The position numbers were made by a program, and so were the translations under genes. Below, one piece after another: positions 17,519 through 28,100 of a DNA stretch of 64,000 nucleotides. The notes beneath the pieces are model-generated. The model was not told where the DNA came from. It ran no database searches and saw nothing but the letters and a program-made list of their open reading frames with translations. The stretch comes from Haloarcula rara (GTDB lineage Archaea; Halobacteriota; Halobacteria; Halobacteriales; Haloarculaceae), in the NCBI RefSeq assembly GCF_029338235.1, contig NZ_CP119785.1, positions 806,001 through 870,000 of the forward strand, given 5' to 3'. Numbering within the stretch: the first letter of the stretch is position 1; each line of letters begins with the position of its first letter.

Positions 17519-19234
17519 ATGACTGACCCCGCCGAACTCGACGTGACCATCGTCGACGGCTACGTCGACGAACCCGCCCACTTCGGGGTCCCACCGTACG
17601 TCTCAACGTATCCCCGGTACGCCGCCGGGGCGATGGTCGACGCCGGCATCCCCGAGTCACAGATAACCTACCACACCATCGACGAGCTCCGCGAGGATAC
17701 GCAGCTGTGGCGTGACGTCGAAGACGCCGACCTAATGGTGTACGTCGGCGGGATGACCGTCCCCGGCAAGTACGTCGGCGGGACGCCCGCCGAACCCGAC
17801 GAGGTGCGCAAGCTGGCCTGGACCGCCAACGGGACCTCGATAATCGGTGGCCCCGTCCGCTTCGGCGTCGGCGAGGCCAACGAGGGCGCAAGCGAGACCG
17901 CCCGCGACGACCTCGACTTCGACTTCCTCGCGATGGCCGACGTGGAGGCCGCCGTTTACGACCTTGTCGAGTCCGGACTGGAGGGGTTCAACGACCGCTA
18001 CCGGGACGTCGAGGAGGAGACCCGCTGGGCCCGCGCCGGCGCGTTCGTCGTCGAGCAACACCCGAACCACCCCGATTATCTCATCTGCGAGATGGAGACC
18101 TCGCGAGGCTGTCCGTACCGCTGTTCGTTCTGCACGGAGCCGATGTACGGCAACCCCGACTTCCGCCCGCCCGAGTCCGTCGTCGACGAGGTCGACGCCC
18201 TCTCAGACAGGGGCGTGGCGCACTTCCGGCTCGGCCGACAGGCCGACATCCTGGCCTACGGCGGCGACGGCGAGGCGCCGAATCCGGACGCACTGCGGCG
18301 GCTCTACGGCGGCATCCGGGAGGTCGCGCCGGACCTTGAGACACTGCATCTGGACAATATGAACCCCATCACCATCGTGAAGTGGCCCGAGAAGGCCCGC
18401 GAGGGGATTCGAATCATCGCCGAGCACAACACGCCCGGCGACACGGCCGCGTTCGGGCTGGAATCGGCCGACCCCGAAGTGATGAGCGACAACAACCTCA
18501 ACGTCACCGCCGACGAGTGTTTCGAAGCGGTGAAGATAGTCAACGAGGTGGCGGGCTTCCGGCCGGGGGGAGACAGAGACAGTGCCCCCACCTTCGGCGA
18601 CGACGCCGCCCGTCGGCTCCCCAAACTGCTGCCGGGCATCAACCTCGTCCACGGCCTGAAAGGCGAGCGCCGGGAGACGTTCGAACACAACAAACGGTTC
18701 CTCCAGCGGGTATACGACGAGGGGCTGATGCTCCGGCGCGTGAACATCCGGCAGGTGATGGCCTTCGAGGGGACGGACATGGCCGAGACCGGCGCCGACA
18801 TCGCGAAAGACCACAAGCAGCTGTTCAAGCAGTACAAACAGGAGGTCCGCGAGACGATCGACAACCCGATGCTCCAGCGGGTCGCGCCGCCGGGCACCGT
18901 GCTCCCGGACGTGCATCTAGAGTACCATCAGGACGGCAAGACGTTCGGCCGACAGCTGGGGACCTATCCCTTGCTGGTGGGGCTGCCGGGCGAGCGCGAG
19001 CTGGGCCGGACCATCGACGTGGCCATCACCGACCACGGCTACCGCTCGGTGACCGGCGTCCCCTACCCGCTCGACGTCAACAGCGCGTCGATGGCCGAAC
19101 TCGCGACGGTGCCCGGTGTCGGCAGAAGCCGGGCCGGCGATATCGTCGTCGGTCGCCCCTACGACTCCCCGGCGGAGGTCGGTGCCGACCTCAGACAGTT
19201 CGTCACCGCCGAGACACCGGAAGGCGCCGACTAA
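17519..19234 (+). CDS. Radical SAM protein with C-terminal helix-hairpin-helix
   Basis: This 571-residue protein starts at the ATG at 17519. The 4Fe-4S motif is SRGCPYRCSFC, with C198, C202 and C205 coordinating the cluster that cleaves S-adenosylmethionine. The N-terminal region resembles a cobalamin-binding-like Rossmann fold (VTIVDGY...). The C-terminus has a helix-hairpin-helix (NSASMAELATVPGVGRSRAG), suggesting nucleic-acid contact. This arrangement is shared by a conserved archaeal radical SAM family. RNA modification is a reasonable but unproven role. Confidence 0.85.
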   Translation: MTDPAELDVTIVDGYVDEPAHFGVPPYVSTYPRYAAGAMVDAGIPESQITYHTIDELREDTQLWRDVEDADLMVYVGGMTVPGKYVGGTPAEPDEVRKLAWTANGTSIIGGPVRFGVGEANEGASETARDDLDFDFLAMADVEAAVYDLVESGLEGFNDRYRDVEEETRWARAGAFVVEQHPNHPDYLICEMETSRGCPYRCSFCTEPMYGNPDFRPPESVVDEVDALSDRGVAHFRLGRQADILAYGGDGEAPNPDALRRLYGGIREVAPDLETLHLDNMNPITIVKWPEKAREGIRIIAEHNTPGDTAAFGLESADPEVMSDNNLNVTADECFEAVKIVNEVAGFRPGGDRDSAPTFGDDAARRLPKLLPGINLVHGLKGERRETFEHNKRFLQRVYDEGLMLRRVNIRQVMAFEGTDMAETGADIAKDHKQLFKQYKQEVRETIDNPMLQRVAPPGTVLPDVHLEYHQDGKTFGRQLGTYPLLVGLPGERELGRTIDVAITDHGYRSVTGVPYPLDVNSASMAELATVPGVGRSRAGDIVVGRPYDSPAEVGADLRQFVTAETPEGAD

Positions 19235-19380
19235 TTCGTGTGCCCGGCCGTTCCCCCGAGCCGTCATTCGCGGCCCCTGTCGAGCGGTCGGCTTCTCGCG
19301 TCATAGGTGTGGTAAGGATAGTATAACGCCCGCAGAAGCGAACGGAAGCTACTTTTGTCTCGACCGCACAAAGAGTGTCA

Positions 19381-21198
19381 ATGAACGATATCGAGGTGAG
19401 CGTCGTCCTCCCCGCGTACAACGAGGAGGACACCATCGAGCGGACGGTGACGGTCACACTCGATACCCTCGGAGACTTTCTGCCGGTGGACTCGTTCGAG
19501 GTCATCGTCGCCGAAGACGGCTGTGAGGACCGCACGCCGGATATCGCGACCCAGATGGCCGAGGAGGACGGCCGGGTCCGACATATCCACAGCGACGAAC
19601 GGCTCGGCCGGGGCGGCGCGCTCGAATACGCCTTCGAGCGGGCCCACGGCGACACGCTGGTCTACTTCGACACCGACCTGGCGACGGACATGCGCCACCT
19701 CGAAGAGCTGGTCGAGAGCGTCCGCTCGGGCGAGTACGACGTGGCCACCGGCTCGCGGTGGATGCCGGAGAACCGGGCCGACAGGCCCGCCAAGCGCGGC
19801 ATCCCGAGTATCGGGTTCAACACGCTCGTACGGACCGTCCTCCGGTCGGACCTGAAAGACCACCAGTGTGGGTTCAAGGCCCTCTCCCGGACCGCGTTCG
19901 AACGGCTCGGCCCGAAGGTCGAGGACGAACACTGGTTCTGGGACACCGAACTCCTGGTCAAAGCCCAGCGCGAGGGGTACCGCGTCAAGGAGTTCCCCGT
20001 CGACTGGGAACCCAAGGGCGACTCCAAAGTCGACATCGTTCGGGACGTCTTCGGCATGGGCAGCCAGATTCTCCGGACGTTCTGGGAGCTGTCGGTCAGC
20101 CCCCGTATCACCCGCCGAGTGTCGATGGGCGCCGGGACGATGCTGGTCGTCCTCGCCCTACTCTTGATGACCCAGTATCTGAACCCACAGAGAGTCCTCG
20201 ATGAGATGGCCGGGGCCTCCCCGGCGCTCGTGGCGGTGTCCGCCCTGGTCTATGCGGTCTCGTGGCCGCTCCGCGGGCTTCGCTACCGCGACATACTGGA
20301 CTCGATGGGCTTTCACGAGAAGTGGGGCTTTCTCACCGGGGCGGTGTTTATCAGCCAGACCGGGAACCTCGTCTTCCCGGCCAGACTCGGTGACGGGGTG
20401 CGCGCCTACGTCGTCAAGGCACGGCGCTCTATCCCGTATCCCTCCGGGTTCGCCTCGCTCGCTGTCGAGCGCGTCTTCGACCTGCTGACTATCACGGTGC
20501 TTGCCGGCACCGTCATGCTGGGGCTGGCTGCCACCGGGAGCGCCGGCGAACTGCTCGCCGCCATCACCGGCAACGCGGTCGGTGGCGACACCGCACAGAG
20601 CGGTCAGACCGCCGTCTACGTGGCAGCTGGCGTGGGGCTTGCCGCCATCGGCGCCGTCGTCGCGATCGTCGCCAGCGCCCGCACCGACGCCAACTTCGTC
20701 CGGGCGACCATCGGGCGCCTCTCCGACGACTCCTACGCCGACTACGTCGCCAGCATCGTCGAGGGGTTCGTCGCCGACATCCAGACCGTGACCGCCGACG
20801 GCCCCGCCTTCGCCCGCGTGGGCATCGGCAGCCTCGCTATCTGGGGACTGGACGTGCTCACCGCACTCGCTGTGTTTGCGGCCTTCGGCTACTCGCTGAC
20901 CCCGTCGCTGGTCGCCGTCGGCTTCTTCGCGGTCAGCGTCGGGAACTTAGCGAAGGTCCTCCCGCTGACCCCCGGCGGCGTGGGCCTCTACGAGGGCGCC
21001 TTTACCATCATCGTCGCGCCGCTGACGCCCGTCGGCGTCACGGCCGCGCTCAGCATCGCTATCGTCGACCACGCCGTCAAGAACGCCGTCACAATTCTGG
21101 GCGGCGTCGTCTCGATGGCCTGGCTCAACGTCTCCCTGACGACCGCCGTCGAGGAATCCCGCAGCGTCGAGGATATCCAGCCCGAAGCGGACGACTGA
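19381..21198 (+). CDS. AglD-like glycosyltransferase: GT2 domain fused to flippase-like membrane domain
   Basis: This 605-residue protein starts at the ATG at 19381. Residues 1-240 form a GT-A family 2 domain with VSVVLPAYNEEDTIE, VIVAEDGCEDRT, and the metal-binding FDTD (D97, D99) followed by LATDM. Residues 245-600 hold six to eight membrane helices of the lysylphosphatidylglycerol-synthase-like (UPF0104) type. This fusion is the architecture of Haloferax AglD, which acts on dolichol-phosphate sugars in S-layer glycoprotein N-glycosylation. In Haloferax, aglD lies near the CTAG methylase gene, as here. I recall this synteny and did not check it. Confidence 0.8.
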   Translation: MNDIEVSVVLPAYNEEDTIERTVTVTLDTLGDFLPVDSFEVIVAEDGCEDRTPDIATQMAEEDGRVRHIHSDERLGRGGALEYAFERAHGDTLVYFDTDLATDMRHLEELVESVRSGEYDVATGSRWMPENRADRPAKRGIPSIGFNTLVRTVLRSDLKDHQCGFKALSRTAFERLGPKVEDEHWFWDTELLVKAQREGYRVKEFPVDWEPKGDSKVDIVRDVFGMGSQILRTFWELSVSPRITRRVSMGAGTMLVVLALLLMTQYLNPQRVLDEMAGASPALVAVSALVYAVSWPLRGLRYRDILDSMGFHEKWGFLTGAVFISQTGNLVFPARLGDGVRAYVVKARRSIPYPSGFASLAVERVFDLLTITVLAGTVMLGLAATGSAGELLAAITGNAVGGDTAQSGQTAVYVAAGVGLAAIGAVVAIVASARTDANFVRATIGRLSDDSYADYVASIVEGFVADIQTVTADGPAFARVGIGSLAIWGLDVLTALAVFAAFGYSLTPSLVAVGFFAVSVGNLAKVLPLTPGGVGLYEGAFTIIVAPLTPVGVTAALSIAIVDHAVKNAVTILGGVVSMAWLNVSLTTAVEESRSVEDIQPEADD

Positions 21199-21237
21199 AA
21201 TTTGGTAGTTTTTGCCGACTGAGTTAGTTCGTCTCTC

Positions 21238-21399
21238 AACAGCCAGAAAGGGGCCGAACGCTCGACGAGCGAGACGACACAAGCACGCGAAGCGCGCGTG
21301 GTTCGAAAGGCGCACAGCGCTTTCGTTCATCACGAGAGAGCGAAGCTCTCTCGGACGACAGCAAGTCGCAGCACTCGAGCGCTCCGGGGCTTTCTGGCT
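21238..21399. repeat. Hairpin island C with AGCCAGAAAG / CTTTCTGGCT ends
   Basis: This 162-bp element lies between two convergent genes. The left end reads AACAGCCAGAAAGG and the right end GGGGCTTTCTGGCT, near-mirror images of the ends of island A. It contains an imperfect palindrome at 21304-21325 (CGAAAGGCGC-type) and a perfect one at 21333-21353 (stem CGAGAGAGC, loop GAA). The latter is identical to the one in island B, with the same stem in island D. Its convergent setting would suit a bidirectional terminator. No protein gene is evident. Confidence 0.75.
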
Positions 21400-21457
21400 C
21401 TCGGTAGAAACAGTGTTGAGCGTACACAGTACAGCTGCTCGAACTAGTCACCGACCG

Positions 21458-21961
21458 CTACGCTTCCCGAAGGAAGGGTCCAAACCCCCCAGCCACAGCG
21501 TCGACGAGCGCGTCCGTCCGGCCGACCCGGCCGGCGGTGTAGACGCCGATGGCGCCCTCCTGTCGCCCGAGTTCCTCGCGGCCGAGTTCGTCGTCGAGAG
21601 CGGGACCCAGCTCCTCGCCGTCCCGGAGGCGCTCGGCGACGGGGTCGGGGAGCCGAATCGACGGGCCGGCGCCGTAGTGTGTCCGGTCACCGTCAGTGAC
21701 GGCGGCCCACATCACGAGCCACACACCGCCGGGGACCTCGCGCTCGGCGACGCCGCCCTCGATACCGACGCCGTAGTCGGCCTCGGTCGCCGCCAGCGCA
21801 GCGTCCGCGCGGTTGCTGGCGCCGCGGACCGTCTCCTCGCGGCCCCAGGGCTGTTCGGGGACACCCGATTCGACCGCCACAGCGACGGATTCTGCGTCGG
21901 GAACGACACGCTCGACTGCGTTCACTTTCACTGGGTTCTCGCTCCCGATGGCGACGTGCAT
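21458..21961 (-). CDS. Inosine/xanthosine triphosphatase, YjjX/DUF84 family
   Basis: This 167-residue enzyme starts at the ATG at 21961, whose product begins MHVAIGSENPVKVNAVERV, the expected N-terminus of the family. Upstream in-frame ATGs give unconserved extensions. Conserved stretches include GVPEQPWGREETVRGASNRA and DYGVGIEGGV. Members hydrolyse non-canonical ITP and XTP to keep the nucleotide pool clean. A TATA-like ATTCAAATAA on the minus strand lies about 40 nt upstream. Confidence 0.82.
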   Translation of the reverse strand: MHVAIGSENPVKVNAVERVVPDAESVAVAVESGVPEQPWGREETVRGASNRADAALAATEADYGVGIEGGVAEREVPGGVWLVMWAAVTDGDRTHYGAGPSIRLPDPVAERLRDGEELGPALDDELGREELGRQEGAIGVYTAGRVGRTDALVDAVAGGFGPFLREA

Positions 21962-22170
21962 GGACGGGGAAACTACCGGATGGTTCATGATGGTTGTTAT
22001 TTGAATGGGCGTCTTCACCACACACAGACTGGTGGTAGGTGGCGTGAGACTGTCATCCGCCAGACGATACCGCAATTTTTAAATGTCTTTCGAACGGATG
22101 CAGTTTTACCGATTGCCTCCGGGTTCCTCAGCAGTGTACTGTACCCGGTGAGCGCCCGCCATCGCAACCA

Positions 22171-23136
22171 ATGAACGAGCAAACACGAACGCGAAAGCGA
22201 ACCGGAGAAGCGGAGACGGAATCGACAGAGTCGACCTCGACGGCTTGCCCGGAGTGTAGCGGCTCGCTGGTCATCGACGACGAACACGGCGAGACCGTGT
22301 GTGACGACTGCGGTCTCGTCGTCGAGTCCGACGAGATCGACCGCGGGCCGGAGTGGCGCGCGTTCGACTCCAGCGAGAAAGACCAGAAGTCCCGCGTCGG
22401 TGCACCCACGACGAACATGATGCACGATAAGGGCCTGTCGACCAACATCGACTGGCGCGACAAGGACGCCTACGGCAACTCCCTGTCGGGCAAGCAGCGC
22501 CAGAAGATGCAGCGCCTGCGCAAGTGGAACGAGCGCTTCCGAACCCGTGACTCCAAGGAACGCAACCTCAAGCAGGCCCTGGGTGAGATAGACCGGATGG
22601 CCTCCGCGCTGGGGCTGCCCGAGAACGTCCGTGAGACGGCCAGCGTCATCTATCGGCGTGCCCTCGACGAGGACCTGCTTCCGGGCCGGTCCATCGAGGG
22701 TGTCTCGACGGCCTCCGTCTACGCCGCCGCCCGACAGGCCGGCGTCCCGCGGAGTCTCGACGAGATCACCGAGGTCTCCCGCGTCGAGAAGAGCGAAATC
22801 GCCCGCACCTACCGCTACGTCGTCCGCGAACTGGGCCTCGAAGTCAAGCCGGCGGACCCTGAGAGCTACGTTCCCCGCTTTGCGTCGTCGCTCGAACTCT
22901 CCGACGAGGCCGAACACCGCGCCCGCCAGCTGCTCCAGAACGCCAAGGAACAGGGCGTCCACTCCGGGAAATCGCCCGTCGGACTCGCTGCGGCCGCCGT
23001 CTACGCCGCCGCCCTCCTGACCAACGAGAAGACCACGCAGGCCGCCGTCAGCGAGGTCGCGGACATCTCCGAGGTCACCATCCGCAACCGCTACCACGAG
23101 CTGCTGGAAGCCGAGCAGGACCTTCCCGTCGCGTAA
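22171..23136 (+). CDS. tfb: Transcription initiation factor IIB (TFB)
   Basis: This 321-residue TFIIB homologue recruits RNA polymerase to TBP-bound promoters. The N-terminal zinc ribbon uses C26, C29, C44 and C47 (CPECSG ... CDDCG). The B-finger/linker follows (GPEWRAFDSSEKDQKSRVG), then two cyclin-like core repeats, around residues 125-220 and 225-320. It is full length. Haloarchaea usually carry several TFB copies; which paralogue this is cannot be told here. A T-rich TATA-like stretch (22076-22085) precedes it. Confidence 0.92.
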   Translation: MNEQTRTRKRTGEAETESTESTSTACPECSGSLVIDDEHGETVCDDCGLVVESDEIDRGPEWRAFDSSEKDQKSRVGAPTTNMMHDKGLSTNIDWRDKDAYGNSLSGKQRQKMQRLRKWNERFRTRDSKERNLKQALGEIDRMASALGLPENVRETASVIYRRALDEDLLPGRSIEGVSTASVYAAARQAGVPRSLDEITEVSRVEKSEIARTYRYVVRELGLEVKPADPESYVPRFASSLELSDEAEHRARQLLQNAKEQGVHSGKSPVGLAAAAVYAAALLTNEKTTQAAVSEVADISEVTIRNRYHELLEAEQDLPVA

Positions 23137-23222
23137 GTTCGCAGTCACGTTTTCCGCCGGGGAGAATCAGGGCTGATAACCGCGGAGGTACGTTTAATTC
23201 GGTGGCCAGTTGCTTTGGGTAC

Positions 23223-24110
23223 ATGGCTACGGATTTCGGCAGTAGCGGCCAGGATATGGCCGAGTCGAGTGACACCGACAAGGAACTCGGGAGTGCTATC
23301 GACGAGTTACTTCGCACCTCCGAGAACGTCTCGGGGAGCTCACAGGAGATAAGCGACCTCGCGAATCAGCAATCGGACAATATGCGCGAGGTCGCAGGAG
23401 AGGTATCGAACCTCTCGGCGACCGTCGAGGAGGTCGCCTCCAGTGCGAACCAGGTCCAGCAGGTCAGCGAGCGCGCCCGGGAGCTTGCCGACCGAGGTCG
23501 GGACGTGGCCGACGACGCCATCGAGGCGATGGAGTCCGTCGACGAGGCCAACGAGATGGTCTCGGAGGACGTGAAACAGCTCCGAGGACGCATCGACGAA
23601 ATCGACGAGATCGTCGAGGTCATCAACGACATCGCCGACCAGACCAATATGCTGGCACTGAACGCCTCCATCGAGGCCGCTCGCGCCGGTGAAGCCGGCG
23701 AGGGCTTTGCCGTCGTCGCCGACGAGGTCAAGTCACTGGCCGAGGAGTCCCAGCAGAACGCCACCGAGATCGAACAGCTCGTCTCGAATATCAAGGCCGA
23801 CACCGAGGACACCGTCGAGAGCATCGACGAGGCCAACGAGCAGGTCGAGTCCGGCATCGACCAGGTCAGCGAGACGGTCGAAATCCTGCGCGACATCGAC
23901 GAGTCCGTCAAGGAGGCCGCACGCGGCGCCGAGGAGGTCGCCTCCGCCACCGACGAGCAGGCCGCCTCCACCGAGGAGGTTGCCAGCATGGTCGACATGA
24001 CCGCCGAGAACGCCGAGGAGGTCGCAAACGAGATCGAGGAGATCGCCGCGGCCAACGAACAGCAGACCGCGAAGATAAACGAGATACAGTCGCTTATCGA
24101 CGAACGGTAA
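23223..24110 (+). CDS. Soluble methyl-accepting taxis transducer lacking a sensor domain
   Basis: This 295-residue protein starts at the ATG at 23223. It is nearly all coiled coil and has only the cytoplasmic signalling domain: the conserved hairpin tip DQTNMLALNASIEAARAGEAGEGFAVVADEV flanked by heptads rich in Glu, Gln and Ala, with methylation-site-like EE/QQ pairs. There is no transmembrane helix, HAMP or recognisable PAS/GAF domain. It should contact CheW/CheA in the cytosol. The stimulus is unknown; it might sit in mixed arrays or relay from a partner. Confidence 0.85.
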   Translation: MATDFGSSGQDMAESSDTDKELGSAIDELLRTSENVSGSSQEISDLANQQSDNMREVAGEVSNLSATVEEVASSANQVQQVSERARELADRGRDVADDAIEAMESVDEANEMVSEDVKQLRGRIDEIDEIVEVINDIADQTNMLALNASIEAARAGEAGEGFAVVADEVKSLAEESQQNATEIEQLVSNIKADTEDTVESIDEANEQVESGIDQVSETVEILRDIDESVKEAARGAEEVASATDEQAASTEEVASMVDMTAENAEEVANEIEEIAAANEQQTAKINEIQSLIDER

Positions 24111-24140
24111 CCACAAGGCAGAGGCACCGTATCGACCCGT

Positions 24141-25169
24141 ATGGAGACGCGCCACCGGGCTCTCACCGGCGACGCCCGCGACCTGCCACTCGCCGACGAT
24201 AGCGTCGAACTCGTCGTCACCTCCCCGCCCTATCCGATGATAGAGATGTGGGACGACATCTTCGGGGCGCTCGACCCGGATATCGCCGACGCGCTCGGTG
24301 CCGGCGACGGCGACCGCGCCTTCTCGCTGATGCACGACGTCCTCGATACGGTGTGGGCCGAACTGGCGCGCGTGCTCGCACCCGGCGGTATCGCCTGCAT
24401 CAACGTCGGCGACGCCACCCGCTCGCTCGCCGACGGCTTCCGGCAGTACCCCAACCACGCGGAGATAACGAATCGGTTGACCGACCACGGCCTGCGCGCG
24501 CTGCCCGATATCCTCTGGCGGAAACCCACCAACAGCGGCGCGAAGTTCATGGGCTCGGGAATGGTCCCGCCCAACGCCTATCCGACGCTGGAACACGAAC
24601 ACATCCTCGTCTTCCGCAACGGAAAGCGCCGCACGCTGGAGCCGGGCGCCGACCGCCGCTACGAGAGCGCGTACTTCTGGGAGGAGCGCAACGAGTGGTT
24701 CTCGGACCTCTGGGACCTCCCCGGCGAGACCCAGGCCATGGACGACGGCCTGCGGGACCGCTCGGGCGCCTACCCGCTCGCGATTCCCCACCGCCTCGTC
24801 TCGATGTTCTCGGTCCGGGGCGACACCGTCCTGGACCCGTTCCTCGGGACGGGCACGACCACGCTGGCGGCGATGGTCGCCGGCCGCGACTCCGTCGGTA
24901 TCGAGCGCGACGCGGACCTGCTTGCGGCGCTCGAGGACCGCGTCGACCGCGTCGGTGAGCGCTCCCGACGGATCGCCGAGGAACGTCTGGACGCACACCG
25001 CGAGTGGGTCACGAAGCGCCGCGCCGACGGCAAGGAACCGGGCTACGAAGCCGAGTACTACGACTTCCCCGTCAACACGAAACAGGAGCGCCGACTCCGC
25101 TTCTACGCGGTCGACGACGTCGAGCGGACCGACGAGGGGTACCGCGTCACCCACGCGCCCGTGGAGTGA
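24141..25169 (+). CDS. zim: CTAG-modification DNA methyltransferase, Zim-like
   Basis: This 342-residue SAM-dependent DNA methylase has catalytic motif IV TSPPY (residues 27-31), near the N-terminus. The SAM-binding motif DPFLGTGTTTLAA begins at 232. That beta-class order is typical of N4-cytosine and N6-adenine enzymes. No restriction endonuclease gene is adjacent. Haloarchaea carry a widespread orphan methylase, Zim (HVO_0794 in Haloferax), that modifies CTAG. The AglD-like gene nearby matches the neighbourhood I recall for it. The target is therefore inferred, not shown. Confidence 0.75.
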   Translation: METRHRALTGDARDLPLADDSVELVVTSPPYPMIEMWDDIFGALDPDIADALGAGDGDRAFSLMHDVLDTVWAELARVLAPGGIACINVGDATRSLADGFRQYPNHAEITNRLTDHGLRALPDILWRKPTNSGAKFMGSGMVPPNAYPTLEHEHILVFRNGKRRTLEPGADRRYESAYFWEERNEWFSDLWDLPGETQAMDDGLRDRSGAYPLAIPHRLVSMFSVRGDTVLDPFLGTGTTTLAAMVAGRDSVGIERDADLLAALEDRVDRVGERSRRIAEERLDAHREWVTKRRADGKEPGYEAEYYDFPVNTKQERRLRFYAVDDVERTDEGYRVTHAPVE

Positions 25170-28100
25170 CTAGGGGAGGAGCGCCGAGAGCGTCTCCAGG
25201 GGCGTGTCTTCGTCGTCTGGTTCTGGCTCCGGCTCTGGTTCAGGAGTTGACTCGGGCGTCGGCTCCGGGGTCGGTTCAGGAGTTGACTCGGGCGTCGGCT
25301 CCGGGGTCGGTTCTGGTGTTTCTGTCGGCGTCTCGGTTTCCGTCGGCGTCGGCGTCTCGGCCTCCGTCGGCGTCGGCGTCTCGGCCTCCGTCGGCGTCGG
25401 CGTCTCGGTTTCCGTCGGCGTCGGCGTCTCGGCCTCCGTCGGCGTCGGCGTCTCGGTTTCCGTCGGCGTCGGCGTCTCGGCCTCCGTCGGCGTCGGCGTC
25501 TCGGTCTCCGTCGGCGTTGGTGTCTCGGTCTCCGTTGGCGTCTCGGTCGGCGTGGCCGTCGCAGTGGGTGTCAGGGCCTCTGGGACCACCGGCGCGTAGA
25601 GCCCGACCTCGGTGAGCTGGGCCGTGACACCGCCGTCAGCACTGGTCGAGTCCGCGACCGGCGCCCACGCGCTGCCGTCGTAGCGCCACAGCGTCGCGTT
25701 AGCCGCTGTGTCGGTACTGATGGTCGCCTGGACGGAGCCCTCGAGGGTCGAGACGTTCAGGCCGGGACCGGCGAGTGTCCCGTTGTCGACCGGTGCCAGC
25801 GCGCCCTGCTCGACGGCGTCCAGCGTGACGCCCTGGGCGTCGATACCGACCGTCGTCGTCTCAGCGAGTTGCAGGCCGGTCGCGTCGATTGACTGGCCCT
25901 GCACGTCGATTTCGACGCCGCTGTTCGCCTGGATGGCGGAATCCTGGATCGACACGTCCACCGCGGGGCCGGTCTCCGGGGTCGTGTTGACGCCGACGGC
26001 GTTGCCCTCGATTCGGGAGTCGACGATCTGGGCGCTCGTGTCGCTGCCGACAGCGACGCCGGCACCGCCGTTGTCGGTGACGACGACGTCCTGGAGCCGG
26101 CCCGTCTGGCCCTCGTTCGAGACGATGACGCCGGTCCCACCGTTGCCGGTGACGCGGACGTTCGTCAGCGTCATGTCGTTTGCCTGCCCGGCACTGACGC
26201 CGTTCTGGCCGTTGTTGCGGACCACGGAGTCGCGCAGCTCGGTCGCGCCCTCCAGCGCGGACATCCCGTCGCCGTTCTCCTCGATCGTCAGGTTCGACAG
26301 GCTGGCCTCGTCGGATTCGGTAAAGCGCAGTCCCTGGTCGTTGTTCGCGACCACGCTGTCCTCGACGGTGAGTTCCACGCCGGCGTCGAACGTCGGGAGC
26401 GTGCTGATACCCCACTCCCAGCCGCGGACCTCGACGTTGCGGACGGTGATGTTCTCGGCCCGGGATTCGGATGGGACCGAGATACCGGTCGACTCACCGC
26501 CGACGTCGGTCTCCGCCTGGGCGCCCTGGATGGTGTTCCCGTTGCCGTCGATGGTCACGTCGCTCGAGGTGATTACCAGACACGACGACAGCGGCTGGTC
26601 GGAACTGAGGTCCCCGCCCAGTTCGTAGCTGCCGGGCTCGGAGATGGTCCGACACGAGTCGATAACCGGGCTGACAGCGGTCGACTCGACAGTGATGGTC
26701 GTACTCTCGGCGCCGTTCAGCAGGACGGTCCGGTCCCCGGCGTCTCCAGTCACGGTGTAGTTACCGGGTTCGAAGGTCTCGGTGACGGTCTCGCCGGCCG
26801 GGACCGCGACGCTCTGGTTCGTTCCGTTCTCCGGGACCGCAGTCACGTTCACCGACGTGTTGCTCGGGTTCTCCAGGGAGACGTTCTGCCCGTCGACGGC
26901 GGCGGAGAGGTCGACTGGTTCGGTCGGCTGCTGGGTAGCTGTAGCGGTCGGTGTCTCGGTGGTAGTACCGGTCGGCGTCTCGGTTGGCGTGTCAGTCGGT
27001 GTCTCGGTGGGCGGCCCGGCGACCGTGACAGTCGCCTGGTCGGAGCCGTCGATCGGGACCGAGCGCCCGTCGGTGGTCTCGGCGGTCAGGGTGTAGTTAC
27101 CGGGTTCGAGTTGCTGGCTCGCCTCGAAGTTGCGCGGGACCTCGAACTGGGCGACAGTGTCACCGTCAGCACTGACGGTGACCCGCACGCGGTCGTCGTT
27201 CGGGTTGCCGACCGTCAGCGTCCGATTGTCGACGGTCGCTGTCAGGCTCTGAACCGCCGCGCCGACCGAAAGGGCCAGTTCGTCGCGGCCGGCAATCTGG
27301 ACGGTGTCGCCTTCGCTGGTCTCGGCGGTCAGCGTGTACGTGCCGGGGTCGAGGTCGACTGTGGTCGACTCGCCGGCGGCGAGGGTCACCGTCTGCGGGT
27401 TCTCGCCGCCCGTCAGCGTCACCGTCACGGCCGCGTCGTTGGGGTTCGCGAGGAAGATACCGTCGTCGTCGGCCGAGGCGAACAGGCTCCGGAGCCCGTC
27501 CTCGTCACCGTCGTCGGGCCGGTCCGATTCGACGGCGCCCGTGGCGTACACCTCGATTGTCTGTGCGTTGTCGATGTTTATCTCCGCGGCCGTGCCGGCG
27601 GCGTCTGCGGCCGCGCGTTCGGTCTGGACCTGAAGCTGCTCGACCGTGACCTGCTGGCGCTGTATGAGCGAGAGCCCGCCCTCGCCGGCGCCCTTCGCGG
27701 CCGACTGTATCTGCGTGACGCTCGCGCGCTGGAACTGTGAGATGGCACCGCTCGCGGCGCTCTGTGCGACGGTCTGTACCTGCACGACCTGTACCTGCTG
27801 TATCTGAACGACCGTCCCCTGGCTCGCGCCGGCGGCGGCAGCCTGTATCTGGGAGACCGACACTTCCTGGCCGGCCGTGAGCGCACCGCGGCAGGCGCCG
27901 CGAGCAGCGGCCTGAATCTGAGTGACGGACACGTCCTGGCGCTGGACGAGCGCGCCCGAGGCGGCACCCAGCGACGCCTCCTGGACCTTCTTTGGGTCCT
28001 GGTTGCCGGTGCCCGCGGCGCCGCCGCCGGCAGCGCCGAACGCCGCTGCCTGTATCTGCGTGACGGAGACGGACTGGGTCTGGGTGAGCGAGCCGTAGGC

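Noticed and set aside
25204..25599. Plus-strand frame of Val/Gly/Ser repeats opposite the giant gene
   Set aside because: It is only the antisense of the TPTETE-encoding tandem repeat.
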